DNA of 64,000 nucleotides from Mesorhizobium sp. CAU 1732 (GCF_039888675.1 NZ_JBDQQR010000002.1:348001-412000), one strand, 5' to 3'. Positions 52,414-62,350 are shown, counted from the first letter of the stretch. Numbers and translations are program-made. Notes: generated from the letters alone by a model not told the origin.

Positions 52414-54321
52414 TTACACTCCGAGACCCTTGCCTTGCAGCGCTGTCGTGATCTCGTCGAGGATCGCCGGATCGTCGATCGTCGCCGGCATGGTCCAGTC
52501 TTCCTTGTCGGCGATTTTCTGCATCGTGCCGCGCAGGATCTTGCCCGACCGCGTCTTGGGCAGCCGCTTGACGGTGACGACAGACTTGAAAGCCGCGACC
52601 GGGCCGATGCGGTCGCGCACCAGCGCCACGACCTCGCGTTCGATCTCGCCAGGCTCGCGCGATACGCCTGCGTTGAGCACGACGAATCCGCACGGGATCT
52701 GCCCCTTCATCGCATCGGCGATGCCCACGACCGCGCATTCAGCGACGTCGGGATGTTCGGCGACCACCTCCTCCATCGCGCCGGTCGAGAGCCGGTGGCC
52801 GGCGACGTTGATGATGTCGTCGGTGCGCGCCATGATGAAGAGGTAGCCTTCGTCATCGATATAGCCTGCGTCCGCGGTCTTGTAGTAGCCGGGGAACTCG
52901 TTGAGATAAGCTTGCCGGAAGCGCTCGTCGGCATTCCACAGCGTCGGCAGGCATCCGGGTGGCAGCGGCAGCTTGATCACCACGTTGCCGAGCGTCCCGC
53001 GCGATACCGCATGGCCGGCATCGTCGAGGATTTGCACGTCGTAACCCGGCATGGACACGCCAGGCGAGCCGTATTTCACCGGCAGTTGTCCGAGCCCGAC
53101 CGGATTATGACTGATCGGTGACCCCGTCTCGGTCTGCCACCAATGGTCGATCACCGGAATCTTAAGCTGGACTTCCGCCCATTTGATCGTCTCGGGATCC
53201 GCCCGCTCGCCCGCCAGGAAAAGCGTGCGGAACTTCGAGAGATCGTATTTGCCGACGAATTCGCCCTTCGGGTCCTGCCCTTTGATCGCTCGGAAGGCGG
53301 TCGGCGCCGTGAAGAGCGCGGCGACGCCGTGCTCGGCGATCACGCGCCAGAACGTGCCGGCGTCGGGCGTGCCGACCGGCTTGCCTTCGAACAGGATCGT
53401 CGTGCACCCATGCAGAAGCGGCGCATAGACGATGTAGGAATGCCCCACCACCCAACCGACATCCGACGCCGCCCAGAACACCTCGCCCGGCTTGATGCCG
53501 AACTCGTTCCACATCGACCATTTGAGCGCGACCATGTGGCCGCCATTGTCGCGCACGACGCCCTTGGGCTGTCCGGTCGTGCCGGACGTGTAGAGCACAT
53601 AAAGCGGGTCGGTGGCGGCGACGGTCACGCATTCGATAGCGCGGCCCGCAGCCTTTGCAGCCGCGACAGCTTGCGCCATGTCGACGTCACGGCCCTCGAT
53701 CAGGTCGCAGGGCTGCTGTTCACGCTGCAGGATCACGCAATGCTGGACCTTGTGCCTCGCCATGGCAATTGCGCCGTCGAGCAGCGGCTTGTAGGCAACG
53801 ACGCGGCCCGGTTCCAATCCGCACGACGCCGACACGATGACGTTCGGCTTGGAATCGTCGATGCGGGTCGCAAGTTCCTTGGCGGCGAATCCGCCGAAGA
53901 CGACGGAATGGACAGCACCCAGCCGCGCGCAGGCGAGCATGGCGATGACCGCTTCGGGAACCATCGGCATATAGATGATGACCCGGTCGCCCGCCTCGAC
54001 GCTTCGGTCACGCAACACGGCGGCAAGCGCGACGACCTCGGCGAGAAGTTCGGCATAGGTGAATGTGCGCTGCGTGCCGGTGATCGCACTGTCATGGATC
54101 AGCGCCAACTGGTCGGCGCGGCCGGCTTCGACATGGCGGTCGAGACAGTTGAAGCACGTGTTGCAGGTCGCGTCCGTGAACCAGCGTCCATAAACGCCGT
54201 CGCCTTCGGAGTAGATGGTTGTTGGCGGCGAAACCCAGTCGATGTCGCGCGCTGCCTCCACCCAGAACGCCTCCGGGTCGGACTGCCAGCCCGCATAGGT
54301 CTCATGGTAACGCGATGCCAA
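52414..54321 (-). CDS. prpE: Propionyl-CoA synthetase
   Basis: This ADP-independent, AMP-forming enzyme activates propionate. It has 635 residues, the normal length. The N-terminal SRYHETYAGWQSDPEAFWVEAARDIDWV and CNTCFNCLDRHVEAGRADQLALI are typical of PrpE. The ATP motif YTSGTTGQPKGVVRDNGGHM and the catalytic-lysine tail KTRSGKILRG are present. The start is TTG at 54321 with GGGAGGA 8 bases upstream. It could feed propionate into the methylcitrate or methylmalonyl route. Confidence 0.94.
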   Translation of the reverse strand: MASRYHETYAGWQSDPEAFWVEAARDIDWVSPPTTIYSEGDGVYGRWFTDATCNTCFNCLDRHVEAGRADQLALIHDSAITGTQRTFTYAELLAEVVALAAVLRDRSVEAGDRVIIYMPMVPEAVIAMLACARLGAVHSVVFGGFAAKELATRIDDSKPNVIVSASCGLEPGRVVAYKPLLDGAIAMARHKVQHCVILQREQQPCDLIEGRDVDMAQAVAAAKAAGRAIECVTVAATDPLYVLYTSGTTGQPKGVVRDNGGHMVALKWSMWNEFGIKPGEVFWAASDVGWVVGHSYIVYAPLLHGCTTILFEGKPVGTPDAGTFWRVIAEHGVAALFTAPTAFRAIKGQDPKGEFVGKYDLSKFRTLFLAGERADPETIKWAEVQLKIPVIDHWWQTETGSPISHNPVGLGQLPVKYGSPGVSMPGYDVQILDDAGHAVSRGTLGNVVIKLPLPPGCLPTLWNADERFRQAYLNEFPGYYKTADAGYIDDEGYLFIMARTDDIINVAGHRLSTGAMEEVVAEHPDVAECAVVGIADAMKGQIPCGFVVLNAGVSREPGEIEREVVALVRDRIGPVAAFKSVVTVKRLPKTRSGKILRGTMQKIADKEDWTMPATIDDPAILDEITTALQGKGLGV

Positions 54322-54473
54322 GTTCGTCTTCCTCCCTAATTGCGTCCTCGCGGGCGTTCTATCCGCCTTCGTCCGGCCGCGTCCATCCGACTATCCGCCG
54401 ATGGTGATTCTTTGACAGAGGCCAAGGATGCTGATCAAACGGGCGGGCGCAACATCGGCGCGTTCGGAGTCCC

Positions 54474-54635
54474 ATGTCCAAGGTCATTTCCCTGCTGATC
54501 CTCGGCCTGATGGTCATCCAGATCATCAAGCCGCTCGGCCTGCCGGGCCTGCGCCAGCGCCGCGACGCCTGGAAGCTCGCGGTCCTCGCCCTTGCGGCAA
54601 TCTCGCTCACGGCTCTTCTGAGCCACGATATCTAG
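54474..54635 (+). CDS. Small membrane protein of 53 residues
   Basis: This 53-residue protein has two hydrophobic stretches: residues 4-19 (VISLLILGLMVIQIIK) and 35-48 (LAVLALAAISLTAL), separated by a basic loop (RQRRDAWK). GGAG precedes the ATG by about 5 bases. Its TAG overlaps the stop of the SGNH hydrolase gene: one CTAG tetranucleotide serves as the stop on both strands. I recall similar small proteins in Rhizobiales; function unknown. Confidence 0.72.
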   Translation: MSKVISLLILGLMVIQIIKPLGLPGLRQRRDAWKLAVLALAAISLTALLSHDI

Positions 54636-55375
54636 CTCGGCGACACGCCGTGCTCGGCCGGTTCGCCGGCGATCAGCAACTCCGCGACATGTTCCGCCCA
54701 TGCCTGGTATCCCGCGGCAGAGGCATGAAAGCCATCGGTCGAAAACCCCGCCTTCGCATCGATGATCGGCAGGCGCGATGCCGCGACGACGCCACGCTCC
54801 CGGCAAAGCCGCTCGCCCATGGCGTTGATCAGCGAGGCGCGGATTTCCAGCACCTTGCCAAGCGCGCGCGGCAGGGCCGGCACCAGCGTCATCTCCACGA
54901 CCGGCGACCAGACGATGCGCGCCTCAGGCCATTTGGCGCGCAGTGCGTAGAGAAGCTGGCCGAACTCTCGGTCGAAGCGGTGCACGGTATGAAAGTTCTT
55001 GGCGTCGTTGGTGCCGACGGTGAGCACGATGTGATCCCACGCCTCATGCGCGAGATTGGGTACCACATGGTCACGAAGCTGGCCGGCAGTCGCCGAATTG
55101 AAGCCTGCGCTGCGCCACACGACGCGGCGACCGGTCTTCTCGGCCGCCAGCCGTGCCAGCCGCGCCGCGAGACCGTCGTCGGTGCGATCGATCCCGACGC
55201 CAGCCGCCGACGAGTCGCCCAGCACCAGCAGGTTGATCGACGGCTCCGCGCCCTCGATCAGATGCCGGACCGGCCCCGGCGGCGGCACCATGCGCGGTGT
55301 GCGCATGCGCACGGCGACGCCCTGCCAGACATAGACGGGAAAGGCGAGCCAGGACAGGAGAGCACGGAGGACCAT
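54632..55375 (-). CDS. SGNH/GDSL-family hydrolase
   Basis: This 247-residue lipase/esterase-like protein has the nucleophile block LVLGDSSAAGVG, the block III TVGTNDAKN and the C-terminal DGFHASAAGY with the Asp-His pair. The N-terminal hydrophobic stretch LRALLSWLAFPVYVWQGVAV may be a membrane anchor or uncleaved signal. The substrate may be an acetylated sugar, lipid or cell-wall ester. Confidence 0.88.
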   Translation of the reverse strand: MVLRALLSWLAFPVYVWQGVAVRMRTPRMVPPPGPVRHLIEGAEPSINLLVLGDSSAAGVGIDRTDDGLAARLARLAAEKTGRRVVWRSAGFNSATAGQLRDHVVPNLAHEAWDHIVLTVGTNDAKNFHTVHRFDREFGQLLYALRAKWPEARIVWSPVVEMTLVPALPRALGKVLEIRASLINAMGERLCRERGVVAASRLPIIDAKAGFSTDGFHASAAGYQAWAEHVAELLIAGEPAEHGVSPS

Positions 55376-55440
55376 GCTGCTGCGTTTACAGCCCTTGCCC
55401 GCAAAGGTGAAGCATCGACGTCAAATGCATCACCCGGCGC

Positions 55441-55459
55441 TGACGGTCGGCGACCGTCA
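55441..55459 (-). terminator. Hairpin at the end of the aldolase gene
   Basis: TGACGGTC and GACCGTCA form a perfect 8-base stem with a GGC loop and the stem begins in the aldolase stop codon. No T run follows. It may stop or stabilise the fba-end transcript before the SGNH gene region. Confidence 0.45.
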
Positions 55460-56365
55460 ATTGCTGCGGGATGCCTCGAAGATGCTGTCGATCGCCGACC
55501 CCAGCGCCGCATCGAACTCGGCATCGCTCTGGCCCGCGGAAAGCCCCTCGGTCAGTGCGCGCGAGAAGCTGGCGATCATGCCCGCATTCTGTGCCAGCTT
55601 TGCATTCGCATCGTCACGCGAATATCCGCCGGACAGCGCGACCACGCGCATGACGCGCGGATCGTCGATCAGCGGCTTGTAGAGGTTTGCCTTCTCCGGC
55701 AGCGTCAGCTTCAGCATGACCTGCTTGCCGGCCGGCACGTCGTCGAGGTGCTTCTGGATTTCCGCCAGAAGAATGTCCTCTGCTTCCGCCTTGTCAGAGA
55801 TCGAGATCGTGACCTCCGGCTCGATGATCGGAACGAGGCCGTGGCCGAGAATCTGGTTGCCGACTTCGAACTGCTGCGCAACGACTGCCGCGATACCCTT
55901 TGGGTTCGCAGCATCGATCACCGAACGCATCTTGGTGCCGAAGACGCCCTTGGCAACGGCGCGTTCCAGAAGAGCGTCGAGATCCGGCATCGGCTTCATC
56001 AGCTTGACGCCGTCCTTATCGTCCGCCAGCCCCTTGTCGACCTTCAGGAACGGCACGACGCCGCGCTCTTCCCAGAGATACTGGGCCGTGGGCGTGCCGT
56101 CGATCTCGCGGTCCATCGTCTGCTCGAACAGGATGGCACCCATCACCTTGTCGCCTGTGAATGCGGGCGACTTGATGATCCTGGCGCGCATCTGATGGAT
56201 GAGGTCGAACATTTCCGTGTCATTCGACCAGGCACCCTCATCGACACCGTAGAGCTTGAGCGCCTTGGGCGTGGAGCCGCCCGACTGATCGAGCGCGGCA
56301 ATGAAGCCGTCCTTGTTTCCGGCCTGCGCCGTCATAGCCTGCACGATGTCGAGACGTTCGCTCAT
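55457..56365 (-). CDS. Class I fructose-bisphosphate aldolase (FdaB type)
   Basis: This 302-residue Schiff-base aldolase resembles the short class I aldolases of Gram-positive bacteria and Rhizobiales. Marks are [42 protein letters not shown], the catalytic-lysine region [14 protein letters not shown] and [15 protein letters not shown]. It cleaves fructose 1,6-bisphosphate in glycolysis/gluconeogenesis. It follows pgk after 124 bases. Confidence 0.95.
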   Translation of the reverse strand: MSERLDIVQAMTAQAGNKDGFIAALDQSGGSTPKALKLYGVDEGAWSNDTEMFDLIHQMRARIIKSPAFTGDKVMGAILFEQTMDREIDGTPTAQYLWEERGVVPFLKVDKGLADDKDGVKLMKPMPDLDALLERAVAKGVFGTKMRSVIDAANPKGIAAVVAQQFEVGNQILGHGLVPIIEPEVTISISDKAEAEDILLAEIQKHLDDVPAGKQVMLKLTLPEKANLYKPLIDDPRVMRVVALSGGYSRDDANAKLAQNAGMIASFSRALTEGLSAGQSDAEFDAALGSAIDSIFEASRSN

Positions 56366-56443
56366 AGTGTCACTCCGATTGCTCTTGCTGGCCGCTTACC
56401 AGATGCGGCCCGAGAACGGAATGCAGAGGGCTTTTTCGAATCG

Positions 56444-56461
56444 ATTGAAAGCAATTTCAAT
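56444..56461. promoter_or_regulatory. Inverted repeat between pgk and the aldolase gene
   Basis: ATTGAAA and TTTCAAT pair exactly around GCAA in the 124-base gap. It is AT-rich compared with the surroundings and could bind a LacI- or GntR-type regulator of sugar metabolism at an internal promoter for the aldolase gene. Confidence 0.4.
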
Positions 56462-56489
56462 TGTTTAAGAAGCGCGCTCAGCCTGCCGA

Positions 56490-57683
56490 TTACACCGACA
56501 GCGCGGTCACGCCGGGCAAATCCTTGCCTTCCATCCATTCGAGGAAGGCGCCGCCGGCGGTCGAGACATAGGTGAAATCGTCCGCTACGCCGGCATGGTT
56601 GAGCGCGGCAACCGTATCGCCGCCGCCCGCCACTGAGACGAGTTTGCCGTCCTTCGTGCGCTGCGCCGCGAATTTGGCGGCAGCCACGGTTGCCTTATCG
56701 AAGGGCTCGATCTCGAATGCGCCCAGCGGGCCGTTCCAGACCACAGTCGCGGCCCGCTCGATCCACTGGTTGATCGTCTCGATCGTCTTCGGCCCGACAT
56801 CGAGGATCATGCCGTCCGCCGGCACCTTTTCGATGTCGACCGCCTCGTTCGACGCACCGGCTTTGAACTCCTTCGCCACCACACCATCCACAGGCAGGAT
56901 GATGGCGCAGCCGGCCGTCGCCGCCTCGATCATGATCTGCTTGGCCGTGGGTGCCAGGTCGTGCTCGCAGAGCGACTTGCCGACGGCAGTGCCGCGCGCG
57001 GCGAGGAACGTGTTCGCCATACCGCCGCCGATCACCAGCGCATCGACACGCTTCACGAGGTTCATGAGCAGATCGATCTTGGTCGAGACCTTGGCGCCGC
57101 CGACAATCGCGACGACCGGCTTGACCGGCGTTCCGAGGCCCTTTTCGAGCGCTTCCAGCTCCGCCTGCATGGTACGGCCCGCATAGGCCGGAAGCACGCG
57201 CGCGAGCCCTTCGGTGGAGGCATGGGCGCGGTGCGCGGCGGAAAACGCGTCATTGACGTAGATATCGCCATTGGCGGCCAGCGCCTTGACGAAGTCCGGA
57301 TCGTTCTTCTCCTCGCCCGCGTGGAAGCGCGTGTTTTCAAGGAGCAGGATGTCGCCATCCTTCATTGCAGAAACGGCCTTGGCGGCGACATCGCCGATGC
57401 AGTCGGATGCGAAGGCGACCGGACGGCCGATGACCGAGGCCGTTTCCTTGGCAATCGGTTCAAGCGACATCGACGCATCCGGTGCGCCCTTGGGACGGCC
57501 GAAATGCGCCAGCAGGATCACCTTCGCGCCCTTCTCGGAGAGCTCGGTGATCGTCGGCGCGACACGCTCGATGCGCGTCGCGTCCGTGATGGCACCATCC
57601 TTGACGGGAACGTTGAGGTCCACGCGCACCAGCACGCGTTTGCCGGCGACATCGGCCTGGTCGAGTGTGCGGAACCCTGTCAC
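56490..57683 (-). CDS. pgk: Phosphoglycerate kinase
   Basis: This 397-residue glycolytic enzyme transfers phosphate between 1,3-bisphosphoglycerate and ADP. The N-terminal [19 protein letters not shown], the substrate segment [23 protein letters not shown], the hinge region [16 protein letters not shown] and [11 protein letters not shown] are intact. GTG at 57683 (VTGFRTLDQ) has GAGGGAGA 6 bases upstream; the longer ATG frame is not supported. It follows gap by 23 bases. Confidence 0.97.
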   Translation of the reverse strand: MTGFRTLDQADVAGKRVLVRVDLNVPVKDGAITDATRIERVAPTITELSEKGAKVILLAHFGRPKGAPDASMSLEPIAKETASVIGRPVAFASDCIGDVAAKAVSAMKDGDILLLENTRFHAGEEKNDPDFVKALAANGDIYVNDAFSAAHRAHASTEGLARVLPAYAGRTMQAELEALEKGLGTPVKPVVAIVGGAKVSTKIDLLMNLVKRVDALVIGGGMANTFLAARGTAVGKSLCEHDLAPTAKQIMIEAATAGCAIILPVDGVVAKEFKAGASNEAVDIEKVPADGMILDVGPKTIETINQWIERAATVVWNGPLGAFEIEPFDKATVAAAKFAAQRTKDGKLVSVAGGGDTVAALNHAGVADDFTYVSTAGGAFLEWMEGKDLPGVTALSV

Positions 57684-57706
57684 GGCGCGTCTCCCTCTGT
57701 CCGTGC

Positions 57707-58714
57707 TCAGATGGTCTTGCCGAATGCGACGGCCGTGTCGGCCATGCGGTTCGAGAAGCCCCATTCATTGTCGTACCACGACATCACGCGGACGAGATCG
57801 CCGTCGACGACCTTGGTCTGGTCGAGCGCGAATGTCGACGAGGCCGGGTTGTGGTTGAGGTCGATCGAGACGAGCGGCTCGTTCGTGTAGGCGAGGATGT
57901 TCTTCAGCTTGCCATCGGCGGCGGCAACCAGCGCTGCGTTCACCTCTTCGACGGTGACCTTGCGCTTCGGCACGAACTTGAAGTCGATGACCGAGACGTT
58001 CGGGGTCGGCACGCGAATCGAGACGCCGTCGAGCTTGCCCTTAAGCTCCGGCAGAACGAGGCCAACGGCCTTCGCGGCGCCCGTCGAGGTCGGGATCATC
58101 GACATCGCCGCCGCGCGGCCGCGGTAGAGGTCCTTGTGCATCGTGTCGAGCGTCGGCTGGTCGCCCGTATAGGCGTGAACCGTCGTCATGAAGCCCTTCT
58201 CGATGCCGAACGAATCGTTCAGCACCATCGCGACGGGCGCGAGGCAGTTGGTCGTGCACGACGCATTCGAGATCACGATGTGATCCTTGGTCAGCTTGTC
58301 GTGATTGACGCCATAGACGACCGTGAGGTCGGCATTGTCGGCGGGCGCCGAGACGATGACGCGCTTGGCGCCGGCGGTCAGGTGAGCCGATGCCTTTTCT
58401 TTGGACGTGAAGATACCGGTGCATTCCAGCACGATGTCGACGCCGAGATCGCCCCAGGGGAGCTTGGACGGATCACGCTCGGCAAAGACCTTGAATGAGT
58501 CGGAGCCCACCTCGATCGTGTCGCCGACAACCTTGACTTCGCTGGGGAAGCGGCCGTGGACGCTGTCGTAGCGAAGCAGGTGCGCATTCGTCTCGACCGG
58601 ACCGAGATCGTTGATCGCAACGACGTCGATGTCCTTGCGGCCGCTCTCATAGATAGCGCGGACGATGTTTCGGCCGATGCGGCCAAATCCGTTGATGGCG
58701 ACTTTGACGGTCAT
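57707..58714 (-). CDS. gap: Glyceraldehyde-3-phosphate dehydrogenase (type I)
   Basis: This 335-residue enzyme forms 1,3-bisphosphoglycerate. The NAD loop [18 protein letters not shown], the catalytic Cys153 in [12 protein letters not shown], the catalytic His segment [12 protein letters not shown] and [16 protein letters not shown] [12 protein letters not shown] are all present. It is 160 bases after tkt and precedes pgk in one transcription unit. Confidence 0.98.
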   Translation of the reverse strand: MTVKVAINGFGRIGRNIVRAIYESGRKDIDVVAINDLGPVETNAHLLRYDSVHGRFPSEVKVVGDTIEVGSDSFKVFAERDPSKLPWGDLGVDIVLECTGIFTSKEKASAHLTAGAKRVIVSAPADNADLTVVYGVNHDKLTKDHIVISNASCTTNCLAPVAMVLNDSFGIEKGFMTTVHAYTGDQPTLDTMHKDLYRGRAAAMSMIPTSTGAAKAVGLVLPELKGKLDGVSIRVPTPNVSVIDFKFVPKRKVTVEEVNAALVAAADGKLKNILAYTNEPLVSIDLNHNPASSTFALDQTKVVDGDLVRVMSWYDNEWGFSNRMADTAVAFGKTI

Positions 58715-58848
58715 GTGGCGGTCTCCCGAGGGGGCTAGAAAAGACTCGTCGGCAGCGCACCACTAGGGCTCACCGCCAAGGCAGCGTCTCCTTAGCGGCG
58801 CACTGGCCAAGAATCCAGTCAGCCTCCGGGATAAAACCGATTAGCACA

Positions 58849-58868
58849 GAGGCGGCCTTCGCCGCCTC
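58849..58868 (-). terminator. Probable terminator or attenuator after tkt
   Basis: GAGGCGGC and GCCGCCTC form a perfect 8-base stem with a CTTC-type tetraloop, 7 bases after the tkt stop. A short TTTT stretch lies about 10 bases further. It may reduce read-through from tkt into gap. Confidence 0.6.
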
Positions 58869-58874
58869 CCTGGA

Positions 58875-60869
58875 TCAGCGCTTTGCGGACAGGCGCTTTT
58901 CAGCGGCTTCGGCCGCCTTTTCCGCCGTGATGCCGAAATGCGGATAAAGGTCTTCGATCTTGCCGCTGGCGCCGAAGCCGGTCATGCCGACGAAGATGCC
59001 ATCGGACCCGATGATCGCGTCCCATCCCTGCCGGATGCCGGCTTCGATGGCGATTTTGACGGAAGCCTTGCCCACGATCGCGGCGCGATAGTCGTCGGAC
59101 TGCTTTTCGAAAAGTTCGAAGCAGGGCACGGAAACGACGCGGGTCGGATGGCCGTTCTTTTGCAGGATCGCGCGTGCAGCAACCGCGATCTCGACTTCCG
59201 AACCCGTCGCAAAGATCGTCACTTCGGCATCCCCGTCGGCGGTCTCAAGCTCGTAGGCACCGTGGGCGCTGAGGTTTTCCTCGATATGGTCGGTGCGCAG
59301 CGTCGGCAGGTTCTGGCGGGTCAGAGCGAGCGTCGACGGCGTCTTGGTCGATTCAAGCGCCACCTGCCAGCATTCCGCCGCCTCGACCGCGTCGGCGGGC
59401 CGCATCACATAGTGGTTGGGAATCGCACGCAGGGCCGCAAGATGCTCGACCGGCTGATGCGTCGGGCCGTCCTCGCCAAGACCGATCGAATCGTGCGTCA
59501 TGACGAAAACGGTGCGGATGCCCATCAGCGAAGCGAGGCGCATCGCCGGACGCGCATAGTCCGAAAAAGTCAGGAAGGTGCCGCCATAGGGAATGACGCC
59601 GCCATGCAGTGTCATGCCGTTCATGGCAGAGGCCATGCCGTGCTCGCGGATGCCGTAATAGATGTAGCGGCCGGAATAATCGTCCGGCTTGATCGGGTTC
59701 GTCTGGCTGGTCTTGGTGTTGTTCGAGCCCGTCAGATCGGCCGAACCGCCGATCGTTTCCGGCACGATCGCGTTGATGACCTCCAGTGCCATCTCGGACG
59801 ATTTGCGCGTCGCGACCTTCGGCTTGTCGGACGACAGCTTCTTCTTGTAGTCGACGATGGCTGCATCGAAGCCTGCCGGCAGATCGCCCCGAATGCGGCG
59901 TTCGAACTCGGCGCGCGTTTCCGCGTCGGCTGCTGCGAGACGCTTCTCCCACGCCTTGCGCTCTTTGGCAGACCGCAGGCCGGCAAGGCGCCAGGCGTCG
60001 AGAATGTCGGACGGCACAACGAACGGCTCGGAAGTCCAGCCCAGTGCCTTGCGCGCACCGGCGATCTCTTCGGCACCCAGCGGCGAGCCGTGGGCCTTGT
60101 TGGTGCCGGCGCGGGTCGGCGCGCCGAAACCGATCGTGGTCTTGGCTGCGATCAATGTCGGCTTGTCGGAGGCCTGTGCTGCCTCGATGGCGGCGGCAAT
60201 CGCGTCCGGATCGTGCCCGTCGATGCGCAGCGTGTTCCAGCCGGACGCTTCGAAGCGCTTGCACTGGTCGGTCGAGTCGGACAGCGAGATCGCGCCATCG
60301 ATCGAGATGTTGTTGTCGTCCCAGAAGACGATCAGCTTGTTGAGCTTCAGATGGCCTGCAAGCGACAGCGCTTCCTGGCTGATGCCTTCCATAAGGCAAC
60401 CGTCGCCGGCCAGCACATAGGTGTAGTGATCGACGAGATCATTGCCGAAGCGTGCGTTGAGAATACGCTCCGACAGCGCCATGCCGACGGAATTGGCAAG
60501 ACCCTGGCCGAGCGGGCCGGTCGTCGTCTCGATACCGGCCGCGTGGCCGTATTCGGGGTGACCGGCCGTCTTCCAGCCGAGCTGGCGGAAATGCTTGATC
60601 TGTTCGATGTCGATGTCCTCATACCCGGTCAGGTAGAGGAGCGAATAGAGCAGCATCGAGCCGTGGCCCGCCGAAAGCACGAAACGGTCGCGGTCGGCCC
60701 AGTGCGGCTGCTGCGGATCGTAAGACAGGAAGCGCGTGAACAAGACGGTCGCGATATCGGCCGCGCCCATCGGCAGGCCGGGGTGGCCCGAATTCGCCTG
60801 CTCGACCGCATCCATGGAAAGGAAGCGGATCGCATTGGCCATACGGTCGTGCATTTCGCGTGAGGTCAT
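58875..60869 (-). CDS. tkt: Transketolase
   Basis: This 664-residue thiamine-diphosphate enzyme belongs to the pentose phosphate pathway. The ThDP motif is [35 protein letters not shown] (about 152-187). [21 protein letters not shown], the catalytic-glutamate YGIREHGMA and the [22 protein letters not shown] strand are intact. The start at [10 protein letters not shown] was chosen over an upstream frame that lacks a ribosome site. It is divergent from the DUF4164/zapA genes. Confidence 0.97.
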   Translation of the reverse strand: MTSREMHDRMANAIRFLSMDAVEQANSGHPGLPMGAADIATVLFTRFLSYDPQQPHWADRDRFVLSAGHGSMLLYSLLYLTGYEDIDIEQIKHFRQLGWKTAGHPEYGHAAGIETTTGPLGQGLANSVGMALSERILNARFGNDLVDHYTYVLAGDGCLMEGISQEALSLAGHLKLNKLIVFWDDNNISIDGAISLSDSTDQCKRFEASGWNTLRIDGHDPDAIAAAIEAAQASDKPTLIAAKTTIGFGAPTRAGTNKAHGSPLGAEEIAGARKALGWTSEPFVVPSDILDAWRLAGLRSAKERKAWEKRLAAADAETRAEFERRIRGDLPAGFDAAIVDYKKKLSSDKPKVATRKSSEMALEVINAIVPETIGGSADLTGSNNTKTSQTNPIKPDDYSGRYIYYGIREHGMASAMNGMTLHGGVIPYGGTFLTFSDYARPAMRLASLMGIRTVFVMTHDSIGLGEDGPTHQPVEHLAALRAIPNHYVMRPADAVEAAECWQVALESTKTPSTLALTRQNLPTLRTDHIEENLSAHGAYELETADGDAEVTIFATGSEVEIAVAARAILQKNGHPTRVVSVPCFELFEKQSDDYRAAIVGKASVKIAIEAGIRQGWDAIIGSDGIFVGMTGFGASGKIEDLYPHFGITAEKAAEAAEKRLSAKR

Positions 60870-61010
60870 GATCGCTCGCTTGTCGTTCTGACGGCAGAAA
60901 AGCCCGCAAAAAGGGGGCAAAAGGCGAGGGACACATAGCAGGCGCGGGGCATGAGTCAACGCTGCCCTTTGCGCTCTCCGCAGCCTTGTCGCGACTTTCG
61001 GAGCGTCGCA

Positions 61011-61093
61011 AACGCGTTAGAAGGGGATAGAGCGTCGAGCCTCGTTGACGCCTGCTTCACCCGGCGCCTAATGTTCCCACTATAACGCGTTAG
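61011..61093. repeat. Repeated AACGCGTTAG in the tkt/DUF4164 promoter region
   Basis: AACGCGTTAG occurs exactly twice, at 61011-61020 and 61084-61093, 73 bases apart and in the same orientation. The inner AACGCGTT is self-complementary. The second copy follows TATA and may sit at a promoter for the DUF4164-zapA genes. The rest of 60870-61146 shows no gene. Confidence 0.45.
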
Positions 61094-61146
61094 GAACGTA
61101 CGCGATTCGCCGCCGACCGGAGCCAGGCGCGGCTGGGACGGAAACC

Positions 61147-61419
61147 ATGACCGGGGAAGCGACGCTCAAGGAAGTTATCCATCGCCTCGGAAAGGCGATC
61201 GAAACGCTCGAAGACGCAGCGGCGGCGCGGCTCGAACGCGAGCAGGATTATGGTGAGGCCGAAGCCGAGGTCCAGCGCATGAACGCGGACCGTGCGCGCC
61301 TCGCGCAGGAACTCGACAGCTCCGAAGCACGCGCCGACCGGCTCGAGGAAGCCAACAAGGAAGTCTCGCGCAGGCTGGTCGCGGCGATGGAGACGATCCG
61401 CGCCGTGCTCGACAGATAG
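61147..61419 (+). CDS. DUF4164 coiled-coil protein
   Basis: This 90-residue, almost wholly alpha-helical coiled-coil protein belongs to the DUF4164 family. Heptad-like repeats run through EVIHRLGKAIETLEDAAAARLEREQ and RLAQELDSSEARADRLEEANKEVSRRL. It lies 10 bases upstream of zapA, the usual order in Hyphomicrobiales, so a role in cell division is likely but unproven. Confidence 0.88.
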   Translation: MTGEATLKEVIHRLGKAIETLEDAAAARLEREQDYGEAEAEVQRMNADRARLAQELDSSEARADRLEEANKEVSRRLVAAMETIRAVLDR

Positions 61420-61429
61420 GACGCCCTCA

Positions 61430-61801
61430 ATGGCTCAGGTTACCGTAACGATCGACGGCAAGGCCTATCGGATGGCTTGCGACGAGGGTCAGCAGGAGCA
61501 CCTGATCGACCTTGCAGGGCGTTTCGACCGCTATGTCTCGCACCTCAAGGGCTCGTTCGGCGAGATCGGCGACCAGCGTATCACCGTCATGGCCGGCATC
61601 ATGGTGATAGACGAGCTGGCCGAACTGCAAAAGCGCATGAAAGGCATGGAGAGCGAGATCGCCACCCTGCGCAAGACGCGCGACGACGCACTCACCAAGG
61701 CCGACAAGAACGATGCCGCGCTGACGGGCGCGCTCGCCAGCCTTGCCGAGCGCATGGAAGGCCTCGCGGGCCGGCTCAACGCCGACCGGGTTCCTGGCTG
61801 A
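61430..61801 (+). CDS. zapA: Cell division protein ZapA
   Basis: This 123-residue protein bundles FtsZ filaments at the division ring. The N-terminal domain VTVTIDGKAYRMACDEGQQEHLIDLAGRFDRYV matches ZapA, followed by the helix with VMAGIMVIDELAELQKRM and a coiled-coil tail. The ATG is 10 bases after the DUF4164 stop. The tail is longer than in E. coli ZapA, as in other alphaproteobacteria. Confidence 0.93.
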   Translation: MAQVTVTIDGKAYRMACDEGQQEHLIDLAGRFDRYVSHLKGSFGEIGDQRITVMAGIMVIDELAELQKRMKGMESEIATLRKTRDDALTKADKNDAALTGALASLAERMEGLAGRLNADRVPG

Positions 61802-61811
61802 GGGCCAGCAT

Positions 61812-62111
61812 TCAGAAACCGTGAAACAGCATGTCGAGCGCAACCGTGATCTCGTCGCGGTGCGCGGAGAGGCTGCCTCGCCTGCCGACGAGAATTTCAC
61901 CTGGAACGGTGGCGATCAGGTGGGTCGCCAACACATGGTCGCGTCCCTCTATCGAGAAGACGGGATGCAGGCGGCCGATCGCCCGCGGCGTGATCGAGCT
62001 TGGAAGCAATGGAATGACCACCCGAGTCTTGGCGACATCGATAAGATCGGACTGAACATCGACGAGCATTCCACTGCCGTCAGGCGCTTCAAACAGATCA
62101 AATCGCGCCAT
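61812..62111 (-). CDS. ccdB: CcdB-like toxin with altered C-terminus
   Basis: This 99-residue protein resembles the gyrase poison CcdB. It keeps LFVDVQSD-like LVDVQSDLIDVAKTRVVIPLLP and the ending region MLFHGF. In the plasmid toxin the last three residues Trp-Gly-Ile are essential for gyrase poisoning; here the tryptophan is His97 (HGF). Toxicity or target may therefore differ. The ATG overlaps the antitoxin stop by one base (TGATG). Confidence 0.88.
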   Translation of the reverse strand: MARFDLFEAPDGSGMLVDVQSDLIDVAKTRVVIPLLPSSITPRAIGRLHPVFSIEGRDHVLATHLIATVPGEILVGRRGSLSAHRDEITVALDMLFHGF

Positions 62112-62350
62112 CAGAACTGACGGTATTTGGCCAGAGGAAGCCCGTGTTCGTCGACATAGGCGTTCCAGCTCTCCAACGCTTCGCGATTCTCGATCTTCCA
62201 GAGGCGCTCCTTCTCGGCGCGCACCGCGCTGGCGATACCTTCCTCGGCCGCCCGTGAAATGTTTACCGACAGCGTCTTCGCCTCGGCAAGCAGCGTGGCG
62301 TCGATCGATAGATTCGCGGCTTTGCGGATGGAAGGGGCTTCGTTGCGCAT
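62111..62350 (-). CDS. ccdA: CcdA-like antitoxin
   Basis: This 79-residue antitoxin has an N-terminal ribbon-helix-helix-like part (AANLSIDATLLAEAKTLSVNISRAAEEGI). The toxin-binding tail matches CcdA: RLWKIENREALESWNAYVDEHGLPLAKYRQF. It would bind DNA and neutralise the downstream toxin. Four TGCGCA hexamers overlap and precede its start, a likely autoregulatory operator. Confidence 0.88.
   Translation of the reverse strand: MRNEAPSIRKAANLSIDATLLAEAKTLSVNISRAAEEGIASAVRAEKERLWKIENREALESWNAYVDEHGLPLAKYRQF

Noticed and set aside
50953..53121. Very long plus-strand open frame (722 codons) opposite the Hsp70-like and prpE genes
   Set aside because: It is antisense to two clearly recognised genes, is rich in Arg, His and Asp as expected of GC-rich shadow frames, and has no motif.
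54428..56575. 715-codon plus-strand frame opposite the SGNH hydrolase and aldolase genes
   Set aside because: Complement of genes with clear catalytic motifs; composition is that of a shadow frame.
58938..60863. 641-codon plus-strand frame opposite transketolase
   Set aside because: Lies wholly antisense to tkt and has no recognisable domain.
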